64,000 nucleotides of DNA from Blattamonas nauphoetae (Eukaryota; Preaxostyla; Oxymonadida), in the NCBI GenBank assembly GCA_033064195.1, contig JARBJD010000004.1, positions 496,001 to 560,000 on the forward strand. The letters run 5' to 3'. The translations under genes were made by a program, and so were the position numbers. Position 1 is the stretch's first letter; each line of letters starts with the position of its first letter. The notes beneath the pieces are model-generated. The model saw nothing but the letters and a program-made list of their open reading frames with translations, did no database searches and was not told the DNA's origin. Shown one piece after another: positions 43,201 to 55,500 of this stretch.

Positions 43201-46200
43201 CCTCAAATGGAAGAAGTACCCACACGAGCGAATTGATGGGAATGTGCCGATGATTGCGAGACAGTCAGCAATCGACAGATTCTCAAAAGAAGGATCGAAT
43301 CGATTTGTGTTCCTCATCTGCACACGCGCTGGTGGCCTCGGAATCAATCTCACCGCAGCAGACACCGCAATCATCTTCGATTCTGACTGGAACCCACAGA
43401 ACGACATCCAAGCCCAAGCGAGATGTCACCGAATCGGTCAGACGAAGAGCGTGACAGTGTATCGTCTCATTACCCACAACACATACGAAGAAGAAATGTT
43501 CACCCGTGCATCACTCAAACTCGGGTTGGACAAAGCAGTGATGAGTGGTGTCCGTGCCACTGCGCCTCAGATGGACAAGAATGTCATCGATAGACTGCTC
43601 AAGAAGGGGGCGTATGGAGCGCTGAGCAACGATGAGGACGCGGACGCGAAAGCTGCGGAGTTTGAAGCAGCCACGATTGACCAAATTCTGGATCGGTCGA
43701 AAGTTGTGAAGTATGAACAAGCTGGCGAGGCGGGGAACACGTTCAGCAAAGCGTCGTTTCTGATGAAGGATGGGACAGACGTGAGGAATGAAGGGAAGAA
43801 AGATGACTTTGACGATCCAAACTTTTGGGGAAAGCTGCTTCCCGGAGCGAGTGCGAGGGCGATTGCGGAAGAAGAGAATTTCCTCCCAAGATTGAGAGAA
43901 CGACCAGCACGGTTCATCGCTGAGAAGAGCCAAAAGAAGATGACGAAGAAGAAGAGGGAACTTTATCTGCATCGAAGAAGACGAATCATCAACCAACAGA
44001 CACCCTCACCAGAACCAACACCTTCCGTTGTTCCCTCTGAAACTCCATCGCGCCCAGAATCAACTTTTGCCAGCGCTGACGCGTTCAAAGGGATTGAAAT
44101 GGATGTTTCGAAGATTATGGAACAGTCTGGGTATCATTGGGACGATTACAAAACGCTCTCTCGCTCAGAATGTTCGTATTCGGAGTGTTCATGCCACACT
44201 CGTCCCAAACGAACCAAAGTCATGATTCCCGATTCCTCTGAGGACGAGCCAGAAGAACAGATGGACATCGACTCAAACCCATCAGACAAAGACCACAACC
44301 CACAAGACCCAGACGACCAGAAACAAAAAGAAAAGGAGAGAAAGAAGAGACTAAGACAACAAGGCTATGGGCGAGGAAATTGGACAGTGACACACGTCCG
44401 AACAATGGTCAATGCACTGGCCCACTTTGGGGAACGATACGATGCCATCCGCGCGAAGTACTTTCCAAGATACTCGCTGTCTGAGGTTGCTGAACTTGGG
44501 AACGGTGTGTGGTATGTCTATCACACAATGGCCGTTGCACAGAACGAGCAGGCTGAGGTGCGGATGCAGGAGAAGAAGTTGGTGGACAGTCTACAGAGAT
44601 ACAAAGCGAAAGGAGAGAAATTGGCGATGGAGATCAGCGCGGGACTTCGTGTTAAACAAGAACTTCCATCGAAGAAAGCGAAAAGAGAGGAGGCGATTCG
44701 AGTGACTGAACACGCGTTGTCTCTTCTCCCTCTCGACACCCCACTTCCGACTCTCGCAGATGTCATCAAGGACGCCCCGATTCCACTCGAGCCCGTCTTC
44801 AACGAACTGGACGATGCCTCAATTTATTCACGAACAGCTCAATTTCTGAGAGAGATGGAAAGACAGTTCGCTCTTCGACAGTTGATCACTGGCGACATCG
44901 ACAATGTCCGAGACAGACAGCGCAGAAAACGTAGGAACAGAACTCCGTTTGTTGTGACGAAGGAAGATGAAGACAGAAAGTACGACCCATTCGACAAAAA
45001 TGCCACGCTTCTGAACGGAACACACATCATCGACACATCCACCAATTCCTTCCGCGCTGTGAACATCAAGCGGCTCGAACGACTCCGAACTTTGAAGGCG
45101 AAGACAACTGGAATACCGGATTGGTGGGATTGGACGTTTGACAGCGATTTGTTGATCGGAAATTGGAGATATGGGATGATTGATTATGATGCTCTTGTTC
45201 AAGACAAGACACTCTCGTTCTCTCGCATGCGGAAAGCGAAGGAAGGAGAGCAACAGACAGAGATTAAACAAACAGAAATGTTGGTTGATTCAGACAAGAT
45301 CTGCCCAAATTCACTCTTCTTCAGATATCGAAGCAGGACGCTCCTCACAGAGCTCTTCAAAGATCCGCACGGTCCTTCCAATCAACCCAACGATTCCACC
45401 ACTCAAGCGAAAGGTTCAGCTGCCCAACAATTATCGTTCCCCAAAATCCCATCCAAAACGAAGAAAAACCAGAAACAGATCACACTCGAGACCACGTCAG
45501 TCCCGATCCCGCTTATCTGCAGCTCTGAGGTCGGTGAAGCAGAATACAAACACCACATCACGCTTTCGAAGGATTCTGACCCAGAAATCATGATGTTCCT
45601 CCTCCTCGCCATCTCAAAAATCGAATCAACAGACCGAATGGCTGAGTTGGAGCTTCCACCCACAGATTACTCGAAGCTCAGCTTCTCACCCATCCATAGT
45701 CCAATCAAGGACATTCATATCAGTCTCTTCGATCTCGAGTTGTTCAATCACTTCCCTCTTCCCGATCGCAATCGTTTTTTGGCGATTGTTTCATCGTATT
45801 TTGCACCACCAGAAGTCGATGTGGAGATGGAAATGAAGGAGGAGGAAGGGAGACGTCGCTACATCGCTCATGAAGAGAAGAGAGCAACTGAAAAGAACCA
45901 ATCAATGCCGAGGGCGATGATCGAACACGATCCAGCTGGTTACACCATCGACGAACAATTGTTGTCTGATCGGAAAGCCGAACGCTACAACGAGATCATC
46001 GATTATTGGGAACAATTCAGAGTCAAGTTCGCTTGGACAAACGTCCCCGCTGTGCTTTTGTGTTTGTTGTATCTTCGAACGAAAACGGAGATTCAAAGAA
46101 TGGTCCAAAACTCGGCGGCTCTTCATCGATTCAACACGGCTGTCGCGAACCGTCGACATTATAAATCAAAACTTGAACGAGAACAAAACTTTCGTCTGAT

Positions 46201-47292
46201 GAAGAGACAGGAAGAGCAGGAACGACAAGTTCGACTCGTCATGAACAGAATCAGACACGATCCTCCCATTCGGATCCAAAACTCTGAAGATGAAGAAAAA
46301 ATGGAAAAAGACGAAGATGATGAAGAAGACGACGATGACTCCCCTCGCAAACTCTCCAAACCAAACAAACTAGACGACGCATCATTCCCTCACCGAGCAC
46401 CTCCAAAGCCGAAGAAAGTTGAGCCTGTTCGAAGCATCACTGCCGCCATTCCTCATCCGGTTCCGCAACGAAAGGTCAGCACACCTCGGCAAACCGAGTC
46501 GTATATCGTCCACCACTCCACTCTCGATTCTCCGATGCCTTTTAATTCGACTCTGACTCCTTTCAGACTAAACCAACCAAGACTCGTCCCTGTCCAACCC
46601 AGTCGTGTTCAACGGGTTCCTGCGATGAACACTCTTTCCGTTCCCCCGTTCCCTGGCACAGAACCATTTCGTTCAACCGTTCCCACAACCCCCTCATCCT
46701 TCTCCTCTTCCCGACAGTCACTTTCCAATTATTATTCAAACGTCAACCAATCATACCCGCCGATCAATTCAAACATGTTCGGATCTCGCGGTGCCCCACC
46801 ACAACATCCCAGCCTCCTTGTAAATCAACCATCCCAACAATTACATCCGAGTTATGTCCCCCGACCAACAACACTCTCGCCGAGCACACCTTCTGATCCT
46901 TTCAAAGCATTTGAGCAAAGTCAGCAAACTGTGACACAAACAACCTCATCGTCTTTCGAAGAGCTGATGGAGATGTCACCGACATCGTTCGGGCTGAACA
47001 GAAAACCGCAAATCTGGAATCCACAGACTCAGAGTTGGGTTGAGCAATCACCGTCACACTCAACATCGTTCGCTCCCTCGTCTTACTCCACATCCCCCAA
47101 CGCTTTCCAAATGACAATCCCATCGATGTCGACCGCACACCCCAACTCCATCACTCACTCCAATGTTGGTTCGATGCAATTCACTCCACAATCCCTCCCT
47201 CCACAACAACCCGATCCATTTCGACAAGTCCATCCGAAATCAACAACTTTCACAGATCCTTACACTTATCGTCAGTTTCCCACACAACAACC

Positions 47293-47328
<36 letters not shown>

Positions 47329-50008
47329 GCAACAACAGCAGCAGCAACAACCAAGAAACTCGAATTATTCCTTTTGGCCGAAACCGGAAACCCCTCTCTC
47401 GATGCCCAATCCAACCTCACCGGAATCGCCTCGTCGCCTGTCGCCAGTTCCTCATTCAGAATCGCCAGAAATGTTGGTTGACTTGGAGTTTGGAGAGGAG
47501 ATGCAAGAATCGCCGGAGATGGAAGAGGTGTCTCTTCCTCACACACCGACTCTTGCTACACCAAGGTCGATGAATGAGAAAGAGGGCGAGACAGGGGCTG
47601 ATACGACGACATTTAGCCAGATTGATTCAGACACTCCAACTCCATCAACTCTGTCACACCGTGGGAACACGTCTCCTTTCAACCAACCTTCGCCTACAAA
47701 ACCTCAACACTCACCAATCCCATACCAACACACTCAACCAACACCCAAACAAACCCCAACACCCCTCTCACACATCCAAACACCAAGACACATTGTGAAC
47801 ATGCATGCCAATTCTTCCCTCTCAAAATCGATGATGGGCACACTCATCCCAGCCAAGCCCACAATCGAGAAATCGTCATCCAAATCCAATCCGAAGAAGC
47901 AATCCACGGCGTACAAAGATGCGGCTCTGGGAAAGGCGAGGTGGGATTGGATCACGATGGCAAAAGCGACGATTTTTGTTGAAAACCAGACTATTCTGAG
48001 AGACATTCAACGATTCATTCTCCCCTACCTCCAACCACACCACACAGTCGATTCCACTCACCCATTCTTCTCCCAACCCATCCACATTCGCAACTCTCCG
48101 AGCATCCTTCCATACGAGAAACGACCTTATCGAGAAAATCCCGTCGACGATGCTCTCCTCTCCGAGCTCACCCCGTTTGAACGAGCAGTGACTATGACGT
48201 CGTTCCCACAATACACAACTCCCATCCCTCGGTCTGTTTGGTATTCTGGAACACTCATGGACGAGGATCTGTTCAGAGGGATCAGCAAACATGGACTCAT
48301 TTGGGAGAGAGTGTTCACTGATCCTGACCTCGTGTTCCAGTATTTTGTTCCAAATAGCGTGATGAAACAGATTCGCACTATCGCCATGTCTGACGGAGTG
48401 AAGCCGAGCGAGATGTACGTCGAAAGGTCGAAACTCCAACAGACAGAAGATTTTGAAAAATTCGGAATTCCTATTCCCGCAGAAGACATCACCTCTTTCA
48501 CGAACAAACTTCTCGGAAAAGCCACCACTCTCCAAACAGATGAAAACGACATGAAGAAAGAGGAGGAACAAATCAAAAAGAGGAGAGCAACCACTTACGA
48601 AAGTGTTGTGCACGGAGTCAGACGTCAGGCACTTCTCCTGCGAATCAAGAACTTCCTCACCATCTTCAAATGTCAACCTGTTCTCAAACAACTCCAAAGT
48701 GACCAGGCAGAAATCGAAGAACTTGCGATTTTCCTGCGAACCCATAACACTTTTGCGGAGGAGGATTCGCAGAGGCCTGTGTTTGAGCGTTCAGCGTATG
48801 TAACGAACGGGGACCAGGTGAACAAAGTGGATATGGTCAAAATGCGGGAAACAGACAGGATTGAGCTGACGTGGGTTGGAGGAAAGAGCCGAGACGATTG
48901 GGAGAATGGGGTGGCTGACTGTGAATGGTGGGGGATGTTGGATGAGAAGAAGATGACGATGGTTGAGGATGAAATTTACGAATTATTGGTGGCGATGAAT
49001 CTCAGACTTGAACAGAATCCTGATGGGTTGGAAGTTGAGGACGTTTCAAGAAAAACACCATCTTCAGATCGCACCCCACAACACATCTTCTCTCCCTTTC
49101 AAGCGACAAAACCAGTCACGCCCACCATCCCATCCGAAAACAAGCCTCAGAAAGTGAAATCAAATCTCGCCAACACAAGACATTTCAAGCCCAACCAAAC
49201 AATTAAGATGATGCCAGGTTATCCGTACAACATAATCTACTTCCCCGTCCGCTCCCGCCTCCAAAGCGCGACTCGTCCTCTTCCAATCCCTCTCACTCTC
49301 GGCTACAAGCTCCCTCTCACACTTGGCCCAATCATCGTCCACTCCTTCGGTCAGGTCGTCCCACAGATTGGATGGGCGGAACGAGATGTCATTTTTCCTC
49401 TCGGCCTCCGAATCACGAGAACGTTCACAGCAATGGGAGATGTTCTCCAGAACAGGATTCCGACACAGGAAGAAGAATATGGACTTGAAATCTGTCTTTC
49501 TGAGCCAGATCGTCATTTGTTGGACAGTGCCAGAAAATCGGTTTTCGACATCACGTCACCTCCAACATTCAAAGTCTTCAGATGTTCAGATCCGCTTGTG
49601 TTTGTGGAGGGAGAGACCCCAGGCAAGGCTTGGCGTGGGATGGTTGAGAGGATCAGCGAGTCGTGGAACCAAACCCGACCCACCATCCAACCCGATCAAC
49701 TCGATCCGATGTCCCATTTAAGCGCCATCTTATCGATGCAAGAAAAGACGAGATTTTCGCCTCCCATTCTTTTTCCAGACACTGCTGAACGACTCGACAT
49801 GTTCTGTCTCAAGTCACTCACTCTTCGAGGCATTGTGGAATTCCTTCCGCTCTCTGAATGCCTCACTCCTCCATACGTCGTCTTGTCGTATTTGGAGGAG
49901 AAAAGCATGCCGTATATGGGCCATCTGCCGGAGGAGGAAGTGATGGTGAGGGTGACGAATAAGGAGAGGGGAATGAATGTCATCACTTTGAGGAAAGTGG
50001 AGAAATGA
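40205..50008 (+). CDS. CHD-type SNF2 chromatin remodeller carrying an intein
   Basis: Single ORF without introns. The first ATG is at 40205 (3267 residues before and about 3010 after intein removal). Two chromodomains are seen (EYLVKWKNLSYIHCSW near residue 210, QYLVKWKALAYTDSTWE near 315). The SNF2 ATPase follows: HELRDYQVDGLNWMLFNW, Walker A ADEMGLGK/TAQTIAL split by the intein, DEAH (VVDEAHKLKS), LLTGTPLQNN, then the helicase C domain with VLIFSQMARVLDLLQRY and RCHRIGQTKSVTVYRL. The segment LLKKGAYGALSNDEDA is typical of the CHD6-9/Kismet group. A SANT-like helix pair lies near GRGNWTVTHVRTMVNAL. The C-terminal half is long, Pro/Ser/Gln-rich, with a Gln tract. CHD enzymes slide or evict nucleosomes using ATP in the nucleus. 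Because the intein sits in the P-loop, the precursor should not hydrolyse ATP. Confidence 0.93.
41459..42229 (+). mobile_element. class 3-like mini-intein (257 residues) in the CHD Walker A motif
   Basis: In-frame insertion between GLGK and TAQTIAL. Block A is AQPLTAKVLTPTGWVTMGEL (first residue Ala). Block B is CTDEHLWSVF (T62, H65, W67). Block F is PAQCILI (C237). Block G is HLYLTDSFIPTHN (T249, H256, N257), followed by Thr+1. Ala1 with Trp at B:12, Cys at F:4 and Thr at G:5 is the signature of class 3 inteins, which use the block F Cys as first nucleophile. All splicing residues are present, so it should splice. Between blocks B and F, residues ~122-178 look like the end of a LAGLIDADG endonuclease (RINALNQFLAKTEKY, then ELVRSLGGMAI) without its acidic catalytic residue. 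Residues 181-222 are Pro/Leu/Ser-rich filler. The endonuclease is therefore dead and the element is not self-homing. Confidence 0.93.
47294..47350 (+). repeat. poly-glutamine tract (CAA/CAG) in the CHD gene
   Basis: About 19 consecutive Gln codons, mostly CAA with a few CAG towards the 3' end, after Thr-Gln-Gln-Pro. It lies in a Pro/Ser/Gln-rich disordered stretch and is likely to vary in length between strains. Confidence 0.9.
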
Positions 50009-50370
50009 ATCAATCTGTTCAGTAGTCTTTATTTCTTTCATCCTCCGAGATTCATTCTTTGCCTGTTTGTTCCCTGATCTACATTTTTCCACTTCATGGA
50101 CATCCCTGATGTTTCTGACGAGCTATGATTTCTTGTCAACTCACTCGAGTTTCCAATCGAAGGGTTCGATCAAAACAGAGACATCAACACCGCTTTTCTC
50201 GTGAACACCTAGTTCTTAATCCGGCCGTTATGTTGCCCTCACGACACTCTCTTGTTCGAATTCCATCAGTAACTCTCGAAAAAACCTCATTTTCCCAGAA
50301 CGAAGAAATGCCAGATTCATCAATGATGAAAAGCCCGAGTAAATGTGGAGAAATTGAATACGTAAGTACT
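50009..50370. other. convergent intergenic region, nothing supported
   Basis: 362 bp between the CHD stop and the stop of the SH3/RRM/U-box-like gene. It holds both 3' ends only; no terminator or repeat was recognised. Confidence 0.5.
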
Positions 50371-51684
50371 TCACTCATAATTTATATCACCTAAAGACTT
50401 TGGCGTGAATGTGGTTGGAGACATTCCGTTTTCACTAACAAAGGCTTGGAGTGCATCGGCTTCGTATATAACATTTGGTTCATCTTGGAGATATGCACCT
50501 CGCCTGATTGGTTGATTCGAGAGAGGACAAATACGTTGCATAGCATTGGGTCCCGGTCCCGGTTTTGGGTGTGGTGATGGGCCTGGTTTTGGGTGTGGTG
50601 ATGGACCGGGTTTTGGGTGTGGGGGTGGACCTGGCCGTGGTTTTTTCCATTCATCCTTGTGGCCCGGTTTTTTTTGAAATACACTCACGTGGATGCGATT
50701 CTGGAGGTAAGTCAACGACCCACTTTGGCTGAGAGCTTGCTGTGCTTCTTTCTCTTCTTTGAAATGCACAACTGCTGTCACTGGCTTGCCTGGCGGTGAG
50801 TAGTTAATTTTCAAGTTCGTGATGCACGACGTTGGAAAAAGATTCAAGATAATATCCTTTGGAATGATTCCACTCGGTAGATTTTTGACGAGAACTGATT
50901 TTGATTTTGAAGCAGGACCAGGTCTTGGGGCAGGACCAGGTTTTGGAGCAGGACCTGGTTTTGGGGGATGACCAGACTTTGGCTTGTCGTTTGGAATGGA
51001 AAACCGTACCGTCAAACCTTGATGCTGTGCTGCCCAGCGTGATCGATCTCGAAATGCTGCATTGGCTGAATGTGCGTCTGGAAATACAAGAACACAAGAT
51101 TTGGTGTTTTGTACATTCTTCTGAGAGTAGAGATTCACATCGGTTGGATTGGCTGGATGGATCATTGCCCGGACGTCTGCTTCAGTGTATGCCTGCGAAA
51201 GAGGAGCAAAATATAACTCCAGTGGGTCAGGCTGAGTGGGTTTGAGATTGAGTTCAGTGTTCTGGTTGTAGAAAGGTTGATTAATGAGATATGATTGGAT
51301 TGTTTCAATACTTGTTGTCGACAATATGTCAATAAAGAAACGGTGTGTAGGGTGTAAATGGGAGGGAGGGTTCGAGTCAAAATAATAGATATCTCCAAAT
51401 TGGGAGAAGAAGTTTCTGACTTGCGAATCGATTATAGGAGACGAATTTACATTTACTAACACGAGAGACAACGGAGTCTCAATTTGTGCAGGAATTTCTG
51501 GTGCAGGATAGGGACCAAGAGCATACGTAGGCACATATCCAGTCAGTTCAGTTCCATATTTCTTCGACCATGTCCAGCCATTCGTGTCATCGGCCAGCAC
51601 TTCAACAATATCACCTTCCTGAACTTGTAACGATTGTACCCCATCTTGAGGTTGACAATTACGTAGGACGGTTCTATATGACAT
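50371..51684 (-). CDS. SH3 / RRM-like / U-box-like fusion protein
   Basis: 437 residues from the ATG at 51684 (MSYRTVLRN); the ORF is open further upstream but without better support. Residues ~1-60 look like an SH3 domain (LQVQEGDIVEVLADDTNGW, then GYVPTYALG). Residues ~70-215 hold two RRM-like beta-alpha-beta units (PLSLVLVNVNSSPIIDSQ, KSCVLVFPDAHSANAAFRD). A Lys-Pro-Gly-Pro spacer leads to a third RRM-like unit (KSVLVKNLPSGIIPKDIIL). After a second HPKPGPSP repeat the C-terminus resembles a U-box (ICPLSNQPIRRGAY, DALQAFVSENGMSPTTF), which in other proteins recruits E2 enzymes for ubiquitin transfer. The same RRM-like and U-box-like segments recur in the kinase gene at 52.5-60 kb, so the two arose by domain shuffling or duplication. 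RNA binding and ligase activity are inferred only. Confidence 0.75.
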   Translation of the reverse strand: MSYRTVLRNCQPQDGVQSLQVQEGDIVEVLADDTNGWTWSKKYGTELTGYVPTYALGPYPAPEIPAQIETPLSLVLVNVNSSPIIDSQVRNFFSQFGDIYYFDSNPPSHLHPTHRFFIDILSTTSIETIQSYLINQPFYNQNTELNLKPTQPDPLELYFAPLSQAYTEADVRAMIHPANPTDVNLYSQKNVQNTKSCVLVFPDAHSANAAFRDRSRWAAQHQGLTVRFSIPNDKPKSGHPPKPGPAPKPGPAPRPGPASKSKSVLVKNLPSGIIPKDIILNLFPTSCITNLKINYSPPGKPVTAVVHFKEEKEAQQALSQSGSLTYLQNRIHVSVFQKKPGHKDEWKKPRPGPPPHPKPGPSPHPKPGPSPHPKPGPGPNAMQRICPLSNQPIRRGAYLQDEPNVIYEADALQAFVSENGMSPTTFTPKSLGDINYE

Positions 51685-51862
51685 CTTGATTAGATCGAAA
51701 CCCACACACCATTTCTCAGGTCTCCACCACATTGAAAACCCTCCTTGTTCCTGTCACATTCGCTGTTGTCGGATAGATCTTCGAAAGGATTGAATTACAT
51801 GCGTCAATTTCCGACAGCTTCAGGAAAGAAGAAAAATGAGAAGTGAAGTGGAAATGAAGACC

Positions 51863-52411
51863 TCACACGTGGACACCACAACGGCAACAGAAGGCAGCAT
51901 CGGAGCAACACAAAGGTCGGCTGCAGGATTTGCATGTTGGTTTCTGCTCTTTGGCGGGCTCAGCTCGCGCTGGTCGCGGTGGAATCAAGCGAGGAATCAG
52001 CGATTTTGGGGACGTGCTCCGCCCTTTCTGCTTCGACGATGGCTTTGGCTTGGCCTGAGCGGTGTCTCCTTGTTTTGCTCGTCCGCTGCTGGCTCTGCTG
52101 AGCACTCTTCTGGGTGGGTGTTCGTCTGCCCCGCGAGAACTGTTTGCAGTTATCGGTCTGCGCAGAACCTTCCCTCGTGACTGCTTGGAAGATTCGCGAT
52201 TGAGAGGGAGTGGAGGGATGGTGGGGAGAGAGGGGATTGATGGGGGAGTGGATGCGGGTTCTCGCTGGGCTGCCTCTGGCGAAGATGTCACTGAGTCCGA
52301 AGTTTTGTTCTCAGTTCCCATCAGGTTCATCATTTTCAGTCTCAGAGCGATCATGTCTCGGAGCTGAGATTCATCGTGATCGTCTTCGAGTTCAAGAGGA
52401 GGAAACGACAT
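51863..52411 (-). CDS. small Ser/Pro/Arg-rich protein with C-terminal zinc-ribbon-like cysteines
   Basis: Minus-strand ORF. The first in-frame ATG is at 52411 (182 residues); the frame is open about 30 codons further and runs into the next gene's stop, so an upstream exon cannot be excluded. The N-terminal part is acidic (PLELEDDHDESQLRDM), the middle is basic low complexity (RRVLSRASSGRAKQGDT), and the end carries seven cysteines in CKSCSRPLCCSDAAFCCRCG, which could bind zinc. The family is unknown. It follows the kinase/U-box-like gene on the same strand with only a few dozen bases between. Confidence 0.6.
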   Translation of the reverse strand: MSFPPLELEDDHDESQLRDMIALRLKMMNLMGTENKTSDSVTSSPEAAQREPASTPPSIPSLPTIPPLPLNRESSKQSRGKVLRRPITANSSRGADEHPPRRVLSRASSGRAKQGDTAQAKPKPSSKQKGRSTSPKSLIPRLIPPRPARAEPAKEQKPTCKSCSRPLCCSDAAFCCRCGVHV

Positions 52412-52505
52412 CACTCCGTCCTCCAACTCTCCCGTGTCTTCGCTTGTTTCGACGATCCGACGAGGCAGCCCCTGAAACCACGGAGGAATTGAATCCGACA
52501 ATATT

Positions 52506-55500
52506 TCACAAATCCCGAATATCTTCCAAATTCGCTGGACGGAAAGTTATTGGAGAAATCCCATTTTCACTCACATAGGCATGCAGGGCGTCATATTCGT
52601 AGATCGTGTCTGGTTCACCGCAGAGATAGACCTTTCTGATGATTGGCTCATTTGTGATGGGACAAAGACGCTGTGAAAGACTTAGCTGCGGGCTTGATTG
52701 TGAGGACAATGGAGTCTTAAACGTAACCCTCAGACCCGGTTGTTTTGCTATCCAGAGAATTCGAGTTTTAATTGCAGCATTGGCTGTATGTGCGTCTGGA
52801 AACTTTAGTGTACAATATGGACTTCGATAAATCTCAGTCCACAACCAAACCGGGTCCCTCAACATACGAGAGAGAGTGCCATGCATTTAATAAGGGCTGG
52901 CCTAAATCAAATTCGACAAACACAGACGTTTTGACGCCTCATAGTCCTTCTCGCCGCTCCTTTCTGAAGGGAAGCATCACGACGCAACCAAATCAACTCT
53001 ATCAAGCTTACTTGACAACAACCCAGTTCATAGTGGCGTCACCAATACGTTCCATGTCAACAATTCGTGCTTTTTTCTGGAATGATCACTTTTAGTCAAA
53101 CTAAGAAAAAAACAAAATTTTAGAATTCTCTTCCCACTGGATCCCAAAAAATCCTCACAATAGCTCTTTTCAACCACTTTTTTCATGTGTTCTCGTCTTA
53201 ACTTCACAACCTGTGAACCGATTTTGATGAAATTTTCCACTGAAACGTTTGTTTGGTGAAATGAACATTTTGAAAAAAAATTGGAAAAAAAATCATGGGT
53301 ATCTGGGACGATATGAAAAAAGGCTGTTTTTCGCCCAGAAAAATATCATGGGAAAAAATTTTTTATTTTTTTGAGTGTCTTTTATCGATATGTTTACGAA
53401 AATAATGCTTTTTCTTCGGTCTCAAACGGATGTCTGGATATGGAAAAATGATCGTCGAAAGTTTGGAAAATGTGTGGCGTTTCGCTGTATAACGTGTTTT
53501 GAGGTTTTCTCAGGATCCAGTGGGAAGAAAATTCTAAAATTTTATTTTTTTCTTAGTTTGACCAAAAGTGATAATTCCAGAAAAAAGCACGAATTGTTGA
53601 CATCGAACGTATTGGTGACACCACTATCACTGCATTCTGAAATGTTCATGTCCGTTTTAACTCAATCGAGGATGAATTTAACATCAAGAAAGTTTCCAAG
53701 TACTGATGATGAGCTCAATACTGGTTCCTCCCGCTCAAACAGTGGGAAACGAACTTAAACTGGACACCAAACAAGGCGAAGATCTGACATCTCGACTTCT
53801 TTTTCACATCAAAGAAAGCAACAGTTCCTCCGAGATGCCAGAAGGAATGTTCGAATCAGTTATCCACAGAATATCATGAGCGATTCTGATAAATTCTTTG
53901 GCCGCAAAGACAATTTGGCGTCAGGAATCCAATCCACACAGGAGGGAATCCAACGGCGGTTCCGACCAATCTCACACCGTTTTTGCTATTTGGAAAGGAG
54001 AAATATCTTGTTACTCAGGCGGCAGAAGGATTTTTCGACTCGTTCCACAAGATGGAGAGGGTCGTTTTTCGGCACTTTGGATTCCTACTAGGACTCGCGT
54101 CGATCAGTCCCTGAGGCGTATCGGATCGTGGAAATCCTCCATTCCGTGGTTATTCCCACTTTAACCGCAGTAGCATGGTATTATTGTCTCGAAAACAGGA
54201 TCGTTCTTCGAACCCACAAGATCACGGTCTGGTGTTGTCATTGCCCGATCAATGATAACGGATCGCTTCATAGTTCGATTCAAGAACATCCACGAGCAAT
54301 TCAGGCACATCCTCTTCATCTGGTCATCCGAGACCAAGTTCCACTTACCTCACCATAAATAGGCCTCCCAATTGGAAACAACACTGTTCTCAGTCTTACT
54401 GACGGAATACAACTCCTCTGACACTATCGTGAGGTCAAAGATACGTATCTCTGAAGACGAAGTGAATCAACGATCGGTTGCAGTTTCGTAGTGCGGCAGA
54501 CATTACAGCGGGACAAGAATATTGCCGTCGAAGTGAAACAATAGATTATGATGAACCTGAACACGTCCTTCTCCTCGCGCTTCCACCAAACCGACGCGGT
54601 CAAGAAAGTTTCGGTGGTGAATAAACCCAGGGTTGTTACCTTCACAAGATCACCACAAAACTGAGGGATTGTGGATTGCACGGACTTGGAGGGCAAATCA
54701 CAATCAAGGAAAACTTCTTCCACAGAAATACCTACTCTGAAGTGAACGGGACAGCAGGAGAAGGCACCAACAAGTATCAATCGGACAGGAACCTCACAAA
54801 CACAATCTATGGCACCTCCTTTGGGGCTGTTCTTCGACAAGAGGAGAGGATCCTTCTCAACAACGAAGACGAAGCGGCTCAATCCTTAACAGTGAATCAA
54901 CTCCATCTCCAAAACATGATTAGGAATCAAACTTTACCGAGCCATCCTCGGAAGGATGAAGTCTCATCTTCGCATGCTGGAACATTTCTGACATCTATTT
55001 CATGTCTATTTTTGCAACTCAACTTCTGCCAGTATCAATGCCCATGTTAACCAATATATGGATGATAGTTATCTCGTTCATCGGACGTCGCTCACTCCAA
55101 CGGGAACGGTTAGTGTGTCGATCTGTGGAGAGACAGCGACGGTGATAGCAGCTCCGAATCAAGTAGTGAAGGGAACGAGGGGTTTATTGCTGAAAAGGTT
55201 GAATAAGCCTCGTCTGAAACATATTCAGTTAGAACACAGGCCGAAGATATTCTCGTCAGAATCAACAGTGGGGTCGTCAAGAGATGAATAGACTCTTTCA
55301 CAAGTGACATATGATCTCCGAGCGTCGTCTCTCGCCGCAAGCTATTTCCCCAACATCAATCCATTCTGCGGATTCATCACTCTCGGCAGAGGGGGAACAG
55401 ACCTGCAATTGTTCTTGATGGAACGATTTTTGGATAAGAGAACCCGAAGCGGAAGCAACACTTTCAACATCGCATTGTCTCACTCCAACTCAACAACTTT

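Noticed and set aside
54400-55300. A YMDD box (NQYMDDSYLVH) suggesting a reverse transcriptase remnant
   Set aside because: Only this single motif is seen, with no other convincing polymerase motif around it. At most it is a heavily decayed fossil of a retroelement; I do not call one.
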